NCBI RefSeq assembly: GCF_000277125.1
Contig: NC_016946.1
Coordinates: forward strand, 4,030,001 to 4,094,000
Direction: 5' to 3'
Length of the DNA stretch: 64,000 nt
Source: Mycobacterium intracellulare ATCC 13950
GTDB taxonomy: Bacteria; Actinomycetota; Actinomycetes; Mycobacteriales; Mycobacteriaceae
Shown: positions 9,520-17,919 of the stretch, piece after piece
Layout of the letters: every line of letters starts with the position of its first letter
How positions within the stretch are numbered: the first letter of the stretch is position 1
The notes under the pieces: model-generated
Told to the model about the DNA's origin: nothing
Database searches by the model: none
Seen by the model: the letters and a program-made list of their open reading frames with translations, nothing else
Made by a program: the position numbers and the translations under genes

Positions 9520-10137
9520 TCAGGCGCGCGGGACGTCGTCGGGGGTGCGGGGCAGCACGTACAGGGCCATGCGCCGATTCGCCATGTCGTGTTCGCCGAG
9601 GAATGCGCAGCCGCCGCGCTCACAGAACTTGCGCGCCAACGCATTGCGGTGGTCGGGGTCGAACATGATTCGGCGACACCGGGGATCGAGCGTGAAGATG
9701 CTGCCCACCAAGTGCGGCAGCAGGTAACCGACGTGTCCACGCTGGATGTAATCCAAATCGGCGACCGCGACGTGCAAGCCCAGATCGTAGGGGTCGTGGT
9801 CGTAGCGGGTGGCGATGGAATCCTTTGCCGCCCTGTACAACTCGATATAGGCGCGGTCCACCCCGTCGTGCAGCGCCAGGAATGGACGAGAAAAGCCCCC
9901 GTCGAGCTGCGCCCGCAGGTATCGATGCCACCGCGCCACCGGCCAGTGGGACTCCCAGGCTTCGACCAGGTGCGGGCGGCCCATCCACTCCGCGATCATC
10001 TCGGCGTCGGCGTCCGGCTCGGCAAGACGCAAACCGTACGGCTCGGGCAGGTCCGGGATCGGCGGCGGCGGGACGCCGCGGATCTCCTCGGGAAGATCAG
10101 TCAATTCCCGGGGGAGGACGCGTTCCGCGTCGCTCAT
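9520..10137 (-). CDS. MbtK/IucB-family N-acyltransferase (GNAT fold)
   Basis: A 205-residue protein with strong motif likeness to mycobactin lysine acyltransferase MbtK (Rv1347c): PYGLRLAEPDADAEMIAEWM, WESHWPVARWHRYL, the AKD...YDHDPYDLGLH segment and the ending RRIMFDPDHRN...GEHDMANRRMALY. MbtK transfers an acyl chain to the N6 of lysine in mycobactin; here no mycobactin genes are adjacent, so it may be MbtK itself or a paralogue with another amine substrate. It starts two bases after the DUF488 gene's stop codon region and looks co-transcribed with it. Confidence 0.85.
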   Translation of the reverse strand: MSDAERVLPRELTDLPEEIRGVPPPPIPDLPEPYGLRLAEPDADAEMIAEWMGRPHLVEAWESHWPVARWHRYLRAQLDGGFSRPFLALHDGVDRAYIELYRAAKDSIATRYDHDPYDLGLHVAVADLDYIQRGHVGYLLPHLVGSIFTLDPRCRRIMFDPDHRNALARKFCERGGCAFLGEHDMANRRMALYVLPRTPDDVPRA

Positions 10138-10138
10138 G

Positions 10139-10495
10139 TCAGTGGGCTCCGAGGAGCTTCGCCAGGACGACCGCCTGGCTGATGTCCACCTCGCGGGTGG
10201 CCGTGACCAACGTGACCGGACCCCGCTTGGCAAGCTTGCGCAACTCCGCCAGCGCGGCGCTGTCGCGCAGTTCCGCCTCGTAACGGGAGGTGAACTCGTC
10301 GAATCGTTCGGCCCGGTGTTGGTACCACTCGCGGAGGTCCTTCGAGGGTGCGACCTCCTTGCACCAGATGCCCACCCGCGGGTCGTCTTTGCGCATGCCG
10401 CGCGGCCAGACCCGATCGACCAGCACGCGCTGACCCTCGTCAGCGCCGACGTCGTCGTAGACCCGCACGACTCGGATCCGCCCTCTGGGGCTCAC
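10139..10495 (-). CDS. DUF488 family protein
   Basis: A 118-residue protein with DUF488 features: VRVYDDVGADEGQRVLVDRVWPRGMRK, the central WCKEVAPSKDLREWYQH and the ending GPVTLVTATREVDISQAVVLAKLL. It corresponds to Rv3073c by order. Biochemical function is unknown. The start is GTG at 10495, only 55 bases from the start of the divergent DUF222-HNH gene, so the two share a regulatory region containing a LexA box. Confidence 0.88.
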   Translation of the reverse strand: MSPRGRIRVVRVYDDVGADEGQRVLVDRVWPRGMRKDDPRVGIWCKEVAPSKDLREWYQHRAERFDEFTSRYEAELRDSAALAELRKLAKRGPVTLVTATREVDISQAVVLAKLLGAH

Positions 10496-10542
10496 ATGCC
10501 CAGAGTAGCCATGGGCCCGCTTGTCAGTGGGCACAATTACTA

Positions 10543-10558
10543 TCGAAAGTATGTTCGA
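10543..10558. promoter_or_regulatory. LexA SOS box overlapping a start codon
   Basis: TCGAAAGTATGTTCGA at 10543-10558 matches the mycobacterial SOS-box consensus TCGAAC-N4-GTTCGA with one mismatch. The ATG of the DUF222-HNH gene (10551-10553) lies inside it. LexA-controlled 13E12-family genes are known in mycobacteria. Binding here would block initiation near or at the start, implying a leaderless or near-leaderless transcript. Confidence 0.75.
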
Positions 10559-11825
10559 GGAATTGACCGCCGTCGATCCGGCAGCCGACGAATCGTCGCT
10601 GGTAGAGCTCATCGCCGAGCTGGAGACGCTCAAGTCCGCGGCGGCCGCCGGCCAGGCCCGGGCGGCGGCCGCCCTGGACGCGGCGCGTCGAGCCACCGAA
10701 GCGGCCACCGGGGTGCCCGCCGCGCGCCGCGGACGCGGCGTGGCAAGCGAGGTCGCCCTGGCGCGACGGGACTCCCCCGCGCGGGGCGGCCGGCATCTGG
10801 GTTTCGCCAAAGCCCTGGTGCACGAGATGCCGCATACGCTGGCCGCCCTGGAATGCGGGGCCCTGTCGGAGTGGCGGGCGACGCTGATCGTGCGCGAGAG
10901 CGCATGCCTGGACGTCGAGGACCGTCGCGCCTTGGACGCCGAGATGTGTGCCGACCCGTCGAGCCTGAGCGGCATGGGCGACGCGCGAGTGGCCGCGGCC
11001 GCGAAGGCGATCGCCTACCGGCTCGATCCGCACGCCATCGTCGAGCGGGCGGCCAAGGCCGAGGAAGACCGCACCGTCACCATCCGCCCGGCGCCCGACA
11101 CCATGAGCTATGTCACCGCGTTATTGCCGGTGGCTCAGGGGGTTTCGGTGTATGCCACGCTGCGCCGCGAGGCAGACACCTGCGGCGACGGGCGAACGCG
11201 CGGGCAGGTGATGGCCGACACCCTGGTGGAAAGGGTCACCGGCCGCAGCGCAACGGTCCCCACCCCGGTCGCGGTCAACCTCGCGCTGACCGACGAGACG
11301 CTGCTCGGCGGTGACGATGCGCCGGCTGACGTCGCCGGCTACGGCCCCATCCCCGCGTCGGTCGCGCGCAGCATGGTCGCCGAGGCCGCCGCCGATCGAC
11401 GTTCGCGAGCGACCCTGCGCAGGCTCTACACGCATCCCCAATCCGGGGCGCTGGTGGCCATGGAGTCACGAGCGCGACTCTTCCCGCAGGGCCTGGCCGC
11501 GTTCATCGGGCTCCGCGATCAACACTGCCGCACTCCCTACTGCGACGCGCCGATCAGGCACCGCGACCACGCGCAGCCGTGGGCCGACGGCGGCCCGACC
11601 ACCGCGGACAACGGCCTCGGATTGTGCGAACACTGCAACTACGTCAAGGAAAATGCGGGGTGGCGGGTGAGCACGAGCGTCGACGAAAACCACACCCATA
11701 CGGCGCTTTTCACGACGCCCACGGGCACAACCTACTGTTCGACGGCGCCGCCGCGCGGCCCCACCATCACGATGAGCAAGCTCGAAGTCCGCGTCGGCGT
11801 CGCGCTCGCGCGACATGCGGCCTGA
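10551..11825 (+). CDS. DUF222 / 13E12-repeat protein with C-terminal HNH nuclease domain
   Basis: A 424-residue protein. The N-terminal two thirds is the helical DUF222 (13E12) region, with the conserved HLGFAKALVHEMPHTLAALECG segment. The C-terminal HNH nuclease domain has CRTPYCDAPIRHRDHAQPWADGG followed by DNGLGLCEHCNYVKE, so both zinc-ribbon Cys pairs and the His residues of the active site are intact. It corresponds to Rv3074. The SOS box over its start predicts induction by DNA damage. ATG 10551 is preferred to the upstream GTG because it fits the box and the family N terminus. Confidence 0.9.
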   Translation: MFEELTAVDPAADESSLVELIAELETLKSAAAAGQARAAAALDAARRATEAATGVPAARRGRGVASEVALARRDSPARGGRHLGFAKALVHEMPHTLAALECGALSEWRATLIVRESACLDVEDRRALDAEMCADPSSLSGMGDARVAAAAKAIAYRLDPHAIVERAAKAEEDRTVTIRPAPDTMSYVTALLPVAQGVSVYATLRREADTCGDGRTRGQVMADTLVERVTGRSATVPTPVAVNLALTDETLLGGDDAPADVAGYGPIPASVARSMVAEAAADRRSRATLRRLYTHPQSGALVAMESRARLFPQGLAAFIGLRDQHCRTPYCDAPIRHRDHAQPWADGGPTTADNGLGLCEHCNYVKENAGWRVSTSVDENHTHTALFTTPTGTTYCSTAPPRGPTITMSKLEVRVGVALARHAA

Positions 11826-11828
11826 CAC

Positions 11829-12749
11829 TCAGTAGTGATAGGTGTCCGACGGCGCGGGTGAGTGATCGCGCTCTTCCTCGTCGATGTCCAACGCCTCGAT
11901 ACCGTACGCGCGAGCCAGCTCGAGGATCTTGGTCGCCCGAGCGATGCGGGGCAGATCGGAGCCGTTGCGGATCTCTCCCCCGTCACGTTCGAACTCGGCG
12001 AAAAACTCTTTCGCCCAAGAAATTTCGTCCTGCGACGGCGACAGACCCTCATTGACGACGGCGCACTGGTCGGGTGTCAGGCAGATCTTGCCGGTCATCC
12101 CGAACTGGGTGGAGACCGCCGTGGCCTCGATCAGTTTCAGCGGATTGGAGCCGATGGTCGGGCCGTCGATCGCGCTGGGCAGGTCGGCGGCCTTGGAGGC
12201 GATGGTGAAGCGAGATCGCGTGTAGGCCAGCGTCGCCGGGTCGTCCCCGAAGCCGGTGTCTCGGCGGAAGTCCCCGATACCGAACGCCAGCCGGAAGGTT
12301 CCCTTGGTCGCGGCGATCTCGGTGATGCGCTCAAGGCCTCGGGCCGTTTCGACCAGGGCCACGATCGGCACGTCGGGCAGCCGCTTCGCCGTCTCGGTGA
12401 CGTGGTCGACCGATTCGACCATCGCCAGCATCACCCCGCCGACCGGGGTGGTGGCCAGGGCGGCCAGGTCGTCCGCCCACCAGGGGGTGCCGAAGCCGTT
12501 GATGCGGACCCAGTCCACGTTGCCGGCGCCCAGCCAACTCACCACGTTGTCGCGCGCGACGTGCTTGTCCTTGGGCGCGACCGCGTCCTCGATGTCGAAA
12601 ACGACGATGTCGGCGCGCGAGTCCACCGCGGACTGGAACCGGTCGGGATGCGTGCCGTTGACCAGTAGCCAGCTTCGGGCCAGTACCGGGTCGATGCGAG
12701 AGCCGATGTCTTCGGGTGCGGCGGCGCTGCTGTTGACCTGTTCGTACAT
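11829..12749 (-). CDS. CitE-like HpcH/HpaI aldolase/citrate lyase family protein
   Basis: A 306-residue TIM-barrel protein of the citrate-lyase-beta-like group, which act on CoA thioesters such as malyl- or citramalyl-CoA. Motifs include RSWLLVNGTHPDR at the start, the DIVVFDIEDAVAPKDK metal loop, VRINGFGTPWW, and VETARGLERI with the metal-binding Glu. Length and order match Rv3075c. It faces the HNH gene with three bases between stops. Substrate is inferred only from family. Confidence 0.88.
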   Translation of the reverse strand: MYEQVNSSAAAPEDIGSRIDPVLARSWLLVNGTHPDRFQSAVDSRADIVVFDIEDAVAPKDKHVARDNVVSWLGAGNVDWVRINGFGTPWWADDLAALATTPVGGVMLAMVESVDHVTETAKRLPDVPIVALVETARGLERITEIAATKGTFRLAFGIGDFRRDTGFGDDPATLAYTRSRFTIASKAADLPSAIDGPTIGSNPLKLIEATAVSTQFGMTGKICLTPDQCAVVNEGLSPSQDEISWAKEFFAEFERDGGEIRNGSDLPRIARATKILELARAYGIEALDIDEEERDHSPAPSDTYHY

Positions 12750-13091
12750 TTCGCTGATCTGTCGTCTTCTCGTGGTTTCGAACGGCGGGCGTGTGCCCCT
12801 TAACCGTAGCGATGTCCCGAACAACTGGTCGGGCAATCCCCCCGCGGACGTGCTGACGCCTCGGCCGCGCCGCCCGCGGAGTTCCTGAGCGGAGCGGCGA
12901 ATCGCCGGACGGGCCAGCAAACGAAACGGACCCGCCGCCGAGTTTCGCCGTGGCCGCCCGGGGTAGCCACCTTCCTGGACGTCGCGGCCGCCGGCCGACG
13001 CCGTTTCCTGCGGAGACTAGAGCACCCTGGTCCCCAAATGCCTCTCGATCAGCCGTCTGGCCGCGACCGAGAAAACCCATTAGGAGTAAAC
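12750..13091. other. intergenic region, 342 bp
   Basis: Divergent leader between the CitE-like gene and the small secreted protein. No protein or RNA gene is supported. A short hairpin (CCCGA...TCGGG, about 12816-12833) and the AGGAG ribosome site at about 13082 are the only recognisable elements. Confidence 0.5.
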
Positions 13092-13364
13092 ATGCGTAGG
13101 GCCATTGCAATCGTTTCAACCACCGGGGCGCTGTTGTTCGGTGGAGCAGGTGTCGCCAATGCCGCCGTTCCGAGCGCTCCGGCGCCGTCGCCGACCACAA
13201 CGACGTTGGCGGACAATGACAATAGTCAGCACAGCGACAACAGCGGACTGTGGGGCCTTCTCGGCCTCCTCGGCTTGGGCGGGCTTGCCGGGCTGATGCG
13301 CCGCAAGGACGCCGCCGCGCGCCCCGGCGTCGCACCGACCACCCCTCGCGACCGCGGCGTCTAG
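13092..13364 (+). CDS. small secreted/anchored protein with WGxxGxxG motif
   Basis: A 90-residue protein. Residues 1-24 form a signal peptide ending VANAA. A Thr/Pro-rich linker (SPTTTTLADND) and a Ser/His/Asn stretch follow. Then comes WGLLGLLGLGGLAGLMRRKD, a glycine-rich hydrophobic helix followed by basic residues, as in WGxxGxxG sorting-type tails known from other bacteria. The protein is therefore probably exported and held in the membrane by this tail. ATG 13092 has AGGAG upstream. No function is known. Confidence 0.75.
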   Translation: MRRAIAIVSTTGALLFGGAGVANAAVPSAPAPSPTTTTLADNDNSQHSDNSGLWGLLGLLGLGGLAGLMRRKDAAARPGVAPTTPRDRGV

Positions 13365-13430
13365 CCCCTTCGCCGACCTGTGGGCACCGGGTTTGGCGAC
13401 GAAATATATTGTTCCCCAACGTATCCCGGT

Positions 13431-13449
13431 TTAAGTTAGCCCTACCGAA
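13431..13449. promoter_or_regulatory. candidate IdeR (iron) box upstream of hemerythrin gene
   Basis: TTAAGTTAGCCCTACCGAA at 13431-13449 agrees with the 19-base IdeR consensus TTAGGTTAGSCTAACCTAA at about 15 positions. It is 115 bases before the hemerythrin start, a reasonable place for iron-dependent control. A GC-rich stem (CGGCG...CGCCG, about 13449-13475) follows it. Binding is not proven. Confidence 0.4.
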
Positions 13450-13563
13450 CGGCGTCCCGCACCGCGGGGCGCCGTTTGGCCGTTTGTGCAGCGGGTATAC
13501 CTTGCCAAGCCGCACACAGCCCAGCGTGCGTTTCACAACCCCCGATCACTGGAGGTATCGGCG

Positions 13564-14130
13564 ATGGCCGACATGATTATCCAGTCACCCGACGAGGTCG
13601 TCGCGTTCCTGAAAGCACAGCACAACCTCATCGAGGACATGTTTGACCAGGTGCTGCACGCTACGGATCCCAAAGCGCGGGAAGAGCCGTTCGCGGCGCT
13701 GCGCCAACTGCTGGCGGTCCATGAAACCGCCGAGGAAATGATCGTGCACCCGCGCGCACGCAAGGAGGCCGACGACGGCGACGCCATCGTCGACGCCCGC
13801 CTGAATGAAGAGCATGGGGCCAAGGAGCTGCTGTCGCAGATCGAGCAGCTCGACGTCACCTCGCAGCGGTTCATCGACGAACTCACCAAACTGCGCGAGG
13901 CCGTGCTCGAGCACGCCAAGCAGGAGGAGACCGAGGAATTCCCGGTCCTCACACGCCAGCTCGACGACGACGATCTCAAGCGGATGGGCACGGCGGTGCG
14001 CGCCGCCGAAGCCATCGCGCCGACCCACCCCCACCCGGGCGTCGAGTCGGCAAAGCTGAACTTTGCACTCGGCCCGTTTGCCTCCATGCTCGATCGCGCC
14101 CGCGACCTCATCGGACATGCCGTCGGCTGA
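13564..14130 (+). CDS. hemerythrin HHE-domain protein
   Basis: A 188-residue all-helical protein with the spaced His/Glu ligands of a hemerythrin di-iron bundle: [30 protein letters not shown] and [12 protein letters not shown]. The C-terminal third, ending [14 protein letters not shown], is an actinobacterial extension. Such proteins bind oxygen or nitric oxide, or respond to peroxide, in mycobacteria. ATG 13564 is set by GGAGGT seven bases upstream. The IdeR-like box ahead of it suggests iron control. Confidence 0.9.
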   Translation: MADMIIQSPDEVVAFLKAQHNLIEDMFDQVLHATDPKAREEPFAALRQLLAVHETAEEMIVHPRARKEADDGDAIVDARLNEEHGAKELLSQIEQLDVTSQRFIDELTKLREAVLEHAKQEETEEFPVLTRQLDDDDLKRMGTAVRAAEAIAPTHPHPGVESAKLNFALGPFASMLDRARDLIGHAVG

Positions 14131-14150
14131 GTTTCCGTAGGCTCGATCAA

Positions 14151-15614
14151 ATGAGCGTTGCCCCGGACACCACCGTTGCCCTGCAAGACCGGTTCTTCCG
14201 CGAATTGCCGGAAATGGCGGTCCGCTGGCAAGCCGAGACATTTCCCGGGTTGCGGTTGCTCGTGCTCAACGACCGGCTCGCCGAGAGCCTCGGGCTCGAC
14301 GCAGCCTGGCTGCGCGGCGACGACGGGCTGCGCTTCCTGACGGGCAACCTGGTGCCCAGCGGGGCCGCCCCCGTCGCCCAGGCCTATGCGGGGCATCAGT
14401 TCGGCGGCTTCGTCCCTCGATTGGGCGACGGGCGCGCGCTGCTCCTCGGCGAGCTCGTCGACACCGACGGGCGGCTGCGCGACATCCACCTGAAAGGCTC
14501 CGGAGCCACACCGTTCGCCCGGGGCGGGGACGGCCTGGCGGCCGTCGGACCGATGCTGCGCGAATACATCGTCAGCGAGGCGATGCACGCGTTGGGCGTT
14601 CCGACGACACGGTCGTTGGCCGTGGTCGGCACCGGCCGCCCGGTGTATCGCGAGACCACACTGCCGGGCGCCGTGCTGACCCGGGTGGCCAGCAGCCACC
14701 TGCGGGTGGGCAGCTTCCAATACGCCGCGGCCACCGGCAACAAGGACCTGCTGCGCCGCCTCGCCGACCATGCAATCGCCCGCCACCATCCCGCCGCGGC
14801 CGAGGCCGAACGCCCTTATCTCGCATTGTTCGAAGCGGTCGTCGCGGTCCAGGCCGCGCTGATCGCCCAGTGGATGTTGGTCGGGTTCGTTCACGGGGTG
14901 ATGAACACCGACAACATGACGATCTCCGGGGAAACGATCGACTATGGTCCCTGCGCGTTCATGGAGGCCTACGACCCGGACACGGTCTACAGTTCGATCG
15001 ATTTCTGGGGCCGCTACGCCTACGGCAACCAGCCGGTCATCGCCGGTTGGAACCTCGCGCGCTTCGCCGAGACACTCCTTCCGTTGCTGTCGGACAGCAG
15101 CGAGGAGTCCATCGCACTGGCGGAGCAGTCGTTCGGGGTGTTCCAAGCCCGCTACGACGCGGTGTGGACCTCGGGCATGCGGGCCAAACTCGGCCTCTCC
15201 GCCGGCGTCGACGCCGAATTCGCCACGGCCTTGGTCGAGGAGCTACTCCTTCTGCTCAAACAGAACCACGTCGACTACACGTCGTTCTTCCGACAGCTCA
15301 GCCATGTGGCGCGAGGCGACGCGGAGCCCGCGCGCGGACTGTTCATGGACCTGGCCGGCTTTGACGCGTGGTTGGCGCGCTGGCAAGCATTGCGCCCCGA
15401 CGCCGACGCGATGGATCGCACCAACCCGATCTATATCCCGCGCAACCATCTGGTCGAGGAGGCCCTCACCGCGGCGACGGACGGCGATCTCGCGCCCGTC
15501 GAGCGGCTCCTGGCGGCGGTGACCGAGCCGTACGTGGAACGGCCCGGTTGGGAGCGCTACGCCAGTCCCGCCCCCGAGGACTTCGGGCAGTACCAAACCT
15601 TCTGCGGCACTTAG
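14151..15614 (+). CDS. selO: protein adenylyltransferase SelO (UPF0061/YdiU)
   Basis: A 487-residue pseudokinase-fold protein of normal SelO length. SelO transfers AMP from ATP to Ser/Thr/Tyr of target proteins, linked to redox stress. Visible landmarks are [24 protein letters not shown], the nucleotide-binding [37 protein letters not shown], the catalytic [20 protein letters not shown] and the end [12 protein letters not shown]. No selenocysteine is present at the C terminus; it ends in Cys-Gly-Thr. It starts 20 bases after the hemerythrin gene and is likely co-transcribed. Confidence 0.94.
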   Translation: MSVAPDTTVALQDRFFRELPEMAVRWQAETFPGLRLLVLNDRLAESLGLDAAWLRGDDGLRFLTGNLVPSGAAPVAQAYAGHQFGGFVPRLGDGRALLLGELVDTDGRLRDIHLKGSGATPFARGGDGLAAVGPMLREYIVSEAMHALGVPTTRSLAVVGTGRPVYRETTLPGAVLTRVASSHLRVGSFQYAAATGNKDLLRRLADHAIARHHPAAAEAERPYLALFEAVVAVQAALIAQWMLVGFVHGVMNTDNMTISGETIDYGPCAFMEAYDPDTVYSSIDFWGRYAYGNQPVIAGWNLARFAETLLPLLSDSSEESIALAEQSFGVFQARYDAVWTSGMRAKLGLSAGVDAEFATALVEELLLLLKQNHVDYTSFFRQLSHVARGDAEPARGLFMDLAGFDAWLARWQALRPDADAMDRTNPIYIPRNHLVEEALTAATDGDLAPVERLLAAVTEPYVERPGWERYASPAPEDFGQYQTFCGT

Positions 15615-15616
15615 CC

Positions 15617-16444
15617 TTACGCTAGCTTAGCGAACTCGTCCTGCAACTCATCGAGGCGTTGCAGCGTCTGATCCCGCGGTTCCGTCGGCAGGTTCACCAA
15701 GAGGTGTTGCAATCCCAGATCTCGGTAGCCCTCGAGCTCAGCCGCCGTGGCCTCCCCGCCGTGGAAGTGGATCACCGGCACGTCCTGGCCGACCAGCTCG
15801 CGCAGTTGGTCCAGCTGCGGTGCTAGCTCTCCCGCCGAGCCTGTCATCGAGAGCCAGCCCGCGTTGAGCCGGGCGATGCGTTTGAAGCCCGCGGGTCCAC
15901 AGCCCAGATACAGCGGCGGATACGGTTGCTGCACGGGCTTGGGCCAGCTGTAGATGGGGTCGAAGTCCACGAATTCACCATGAAATTCGGCCTTTTCGCT
16001 CGTCCAGATCTGGATCATCGCGTCGAGGCGCTCGTCGACCACGCGTCCCCGGACCGCGGGATCGACGCCGTGGTTGGCGATCTCTTCGCGCAGCCACCCC
16101 ACGCCCACGCCGAAGCGGAATCGACCCTGCGACACCAGGTCCAGCGACGCAACCTCCTTGGCGACGTGGATCGGATCGCGCTGCGGCACCAACGCGATGC
16201 CGGTGCCCACGAGGAGCCTCTCGGTGACGGCCGCCGCCGCCGTCAGCGCGACAAACGGATCGAGTGTGCGGTAGTACTTTCGCGGAATCGGTCCCCCGCT
16301 GGGGTACGGAGTTTTCGCGTCGACCGGAATGTGCGAGTGCTCGGCGAGAAAGAGCGATTCAAAACCGCGCTGCTCGAGCGCCTTACCCAAGTCCGCCGGA
16401 GCGATGCCCTCGTCGGTAACAAATGTCAGCACACCGAAACCCAT
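15617..16444 (-). CDS. LLM-class F420-dependent oxidoreductase
   Basis: A 275-residue luciferase-like TIM-barrel protein. It starts MGFGVLTFVTDEGI and contains SLFLAEHSHIP, the LLVGTGIALVPQRDPIHVAKEVASLD block and GRFRFGVGVGWLREEI, all typical of the F420-binding LLM group in mycobacteria. It corresponds to Rv3079c by likeness and order. The substrate is unknown. Its stop is three bases from the selO stop on the other strand. Confidence 0.9.
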   Translation of the reverse strand: MGFGVLTFVTDEGIAPADLGKALEQRGFESLFLAEHSHIPVDAKTPYPSGGPIPRKYYRTLDPFVALTAAAAVTERLLVGTGIALVPQRDPIHVAKEVASLDLVSQGRFRFGVGVGWLREEIANHGVDPAVRGRVVDERLDAMIQIWTSEKAEFHGEFVDFDPIYSWPKPVQQPYPPLYLGCGPAGFKRIARLNAGWLSMTGSAGELAPQLDQLRELVGQDVPVIHFHGGEATAAELEGYRDLGLQHLLVNLPTEPRDQTLQRLDELQDEFAKLA

Positions 16445-16483
16445 GCCGCTCAGTCAACAGCATCTCCGCTCGGCTGTCAGCGC

Positions 16484-16882
16484 TCAGGCAGGCTCTGGCG
16501 CTTCGGCCGTCCGCCTGGCCGGACGTACCGCGCCCCACAGCCCAGTGACGATCCCGACGACGGCGCCGCCCAGGCCGATCAGTTGCTGCGAGGGCTTCAA
16601 CTCGCTGTGCACGCTCAACCCGCCGACCAGGTCGGCCACGTCGGCCCCGGCGGAGGCCAGGAACCAGCCGCGGGTGTTCTTGCCGCGCAGCGCCGCGCCC
16701 GCCAGCAGTGCACCGATCAGCGCGTCGCGATAACCCATCGATCGCAGCAACAGTCGCGCCGTCGGCGTCGGCTCCTCGGGGTCGCCCCACAACTTGTTTG
16801 CGCGCAGGGGATCAACGAGAAACGAAACGCCAGAGGCGAGCCGAATGGTGCCCGCGGAGAGGCCGAACCGGTCGATTGACAT
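16484..16882 (-). CDS. DUF4267-like small membrane protein
   Basis: A 132-residue protein with about four hydrophobic segments: GTIRLASGVSFLVDP, YRDALIGALLAGAAL, WFLASAGADVADLVGG and LIGLGGAVVGIVTGLWG. The pattern resembles DUF4267 integral membrane proteins. The ATG at 16882 fits the first membrane segment; the upstream open frame is arginine-rich and unlike protein. Function unknown. Confidence 0.7.
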   Translation of the reverse strand: MSIDRFGLSAGTIRLASGVSFLVDPLRANKLWGDPEEPTPTARLLLRSMGYRDALIGALLAGAALRGKNTRGWFLASAGADVADLVGGLSVHSELKPSQQLIGLGGAVVGIVTGLWGAVRPARRTAEAPEPA

Positions 16883-16940
16883 AATCCCTGAGCCTAGGAG
16901 CAAACGCCCGTCTCGCGCACGCATTCGCTCCGAACGGCGG

Positions 16941-17213
16941 TCATGGCGCCGGGCATGCGTCGGCGATCTGCAGCGCGGCCGGCCACAGCACCGTGGCCAC
17001 ACCGAAGGCGAAGGCGTCGGCGGCGGGTGACACCACTTCTATCCTTGCCTGAATTCGCTGGGTCTGCTCGGGGTGAAAAACGGTCCACGCGAAACCGATA
17101 CAGAGGTAGGGAATCGCGAGCCACACGGCCAGCTCGATCAGCCCGCCGATGCTGACCTTGCGCCCGAGGACGCGCCGTACCGGGTCCATCGCATGTTCGA
17201 TTTGGCCCATCAC
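16941..17213 (-). CDS. small membrane protein co-transcribed with a TetR regulator
   Basis: A 90-residue protein with two hydrophobic segments, IGGLIELAVWLAIPYLCIGFAW-like (residues about 21-43) and ADAFAFGVATVLWPAALQIA, preceded by a conserved-looking RRVLGRKVSIGG. It begins (GTG 17213 or ATG 17210) eleven bases after the TetR stop, behind GGGGAG, so it is probably in the regulator's operon. The family is not recognised. Confidence 0.65.
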   Translation of the reverse strand: MMGQIEHAMDPVRRVLGRKVSIGGLIELAVWLAIPYLCIGFAWTVFHPEQTQRIQARIEVVSPAADAFAFGVATVLWPAALQIADACPAP

Positions 17214-17224
17214 CGCACTCCCCG

Positions 17225-17821
17225 CTACCGCAACACCAGCTTCAAAGCGTAATCGACGACCGCGTCGAGATCATTGCCCAAATGACCGGCGAGCCACTGC
17301 TGGGCAAGCTCGGCCATCGCGCCGGTGTACATCGCCGCGGCGACCTCGGCGGCCACCGGATCGGAACCCGGGTTGAGACGCCAGCCCTCGGTCAGTACCC
17401 CCTGGCGCAACATGTCCTGGGTGGCGCGGCGGCGAGCGGCCAGCACCCGGTTGGTGCGCGCATCGGTGAACAACACGCGGCCGCGCCGCGGATCGGCCGA
17501 GGAGAAGCCCAGCACGGCCGCGATGCCGGCGCGGGTGCGCGCGCCCAGCGAATCCCCCGCCTCCTCGATAGCGGCCGCGATCACCTCGGCGAGCTGCTCA
17601 CTCACCCGGTCGTACACCGCGCCGAGCAGATCGTCGGTGTCGCCGAAGCTCTCGTAGAAATACCGGGTATTCAACCCGCACTCCCGGCAGACCGAGCGCA
17701 CCGAGACGGCGGCCTCGCCCCCGCTGCCGAACAGGCGATACGCGGCCTCGACGAGCAGCGCACGACGCTCGGCGCGGCGGTCCTTGAGCGGTACACCGGC
17801 CCACCGGGTGGGACTCGACAT
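17225..17821 (-). CDS. TetR-family transcriptional regulator
   Basis: A 198-residue protein with a TetR DNA-binding domain, RRALLVEAAYRLFGSGGEAAVSVRSVCRECGLNTRYFYESFGD at roughly residues 18-60, and a helical ligand-binding C-terminal domain. The start at 17821 (MSSPTRWAGV) fits domain position. It is divergent from the DUF2236 oxygenase gene and the 98 bases between hold a large palindrome, so it probably represses both directions. Confidence 0.9.
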   Translation of the reverse strand: MSSPTRWAGVPLKDRRAERRALLVEAAYRLFGSGGEAAVSVRSVCRECGLNTRYFYESFGDTDDLLGAVYDRVSEQLAEVIAAAIEEAGDSLGARTRAGIAAVLGFSSADPRRGRVLFTDARTNRVLAARRRATQDMLRQGVLTEGWRLNPGSDPVAAEVAAAMYTGAMAELAQQWLAGHLGNDLDAVVDYALKLVLR

Positions 17822-17855
17822 CCCTACAGCGTAGGTCGACACGGCGCGGGTCTTG

Positions 17856-17895
17856 TCACACCCGTAACCAAAACATATTCTGGTTACAGTCGTGA
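17856..17895. promoter_or_regulatory. palindromic operator between TetR and DUF2236 genes
   Basis: Inner arms GTAACCA (17864-17870) and TGGTTAC (17881-17887) are a perfect inverted repeat with a ten-base centre. Outer arms TCAC (17856-17859) and GTGA (17892-17895) are also symmetric, at equal distance. The 40-base size and position between divergent genes fit a TetR-family operator. Confidence 0.7.
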
Positions 17896-17919
17896 CCAGA
17901 AGTCCCGAGGGAGTGATTC

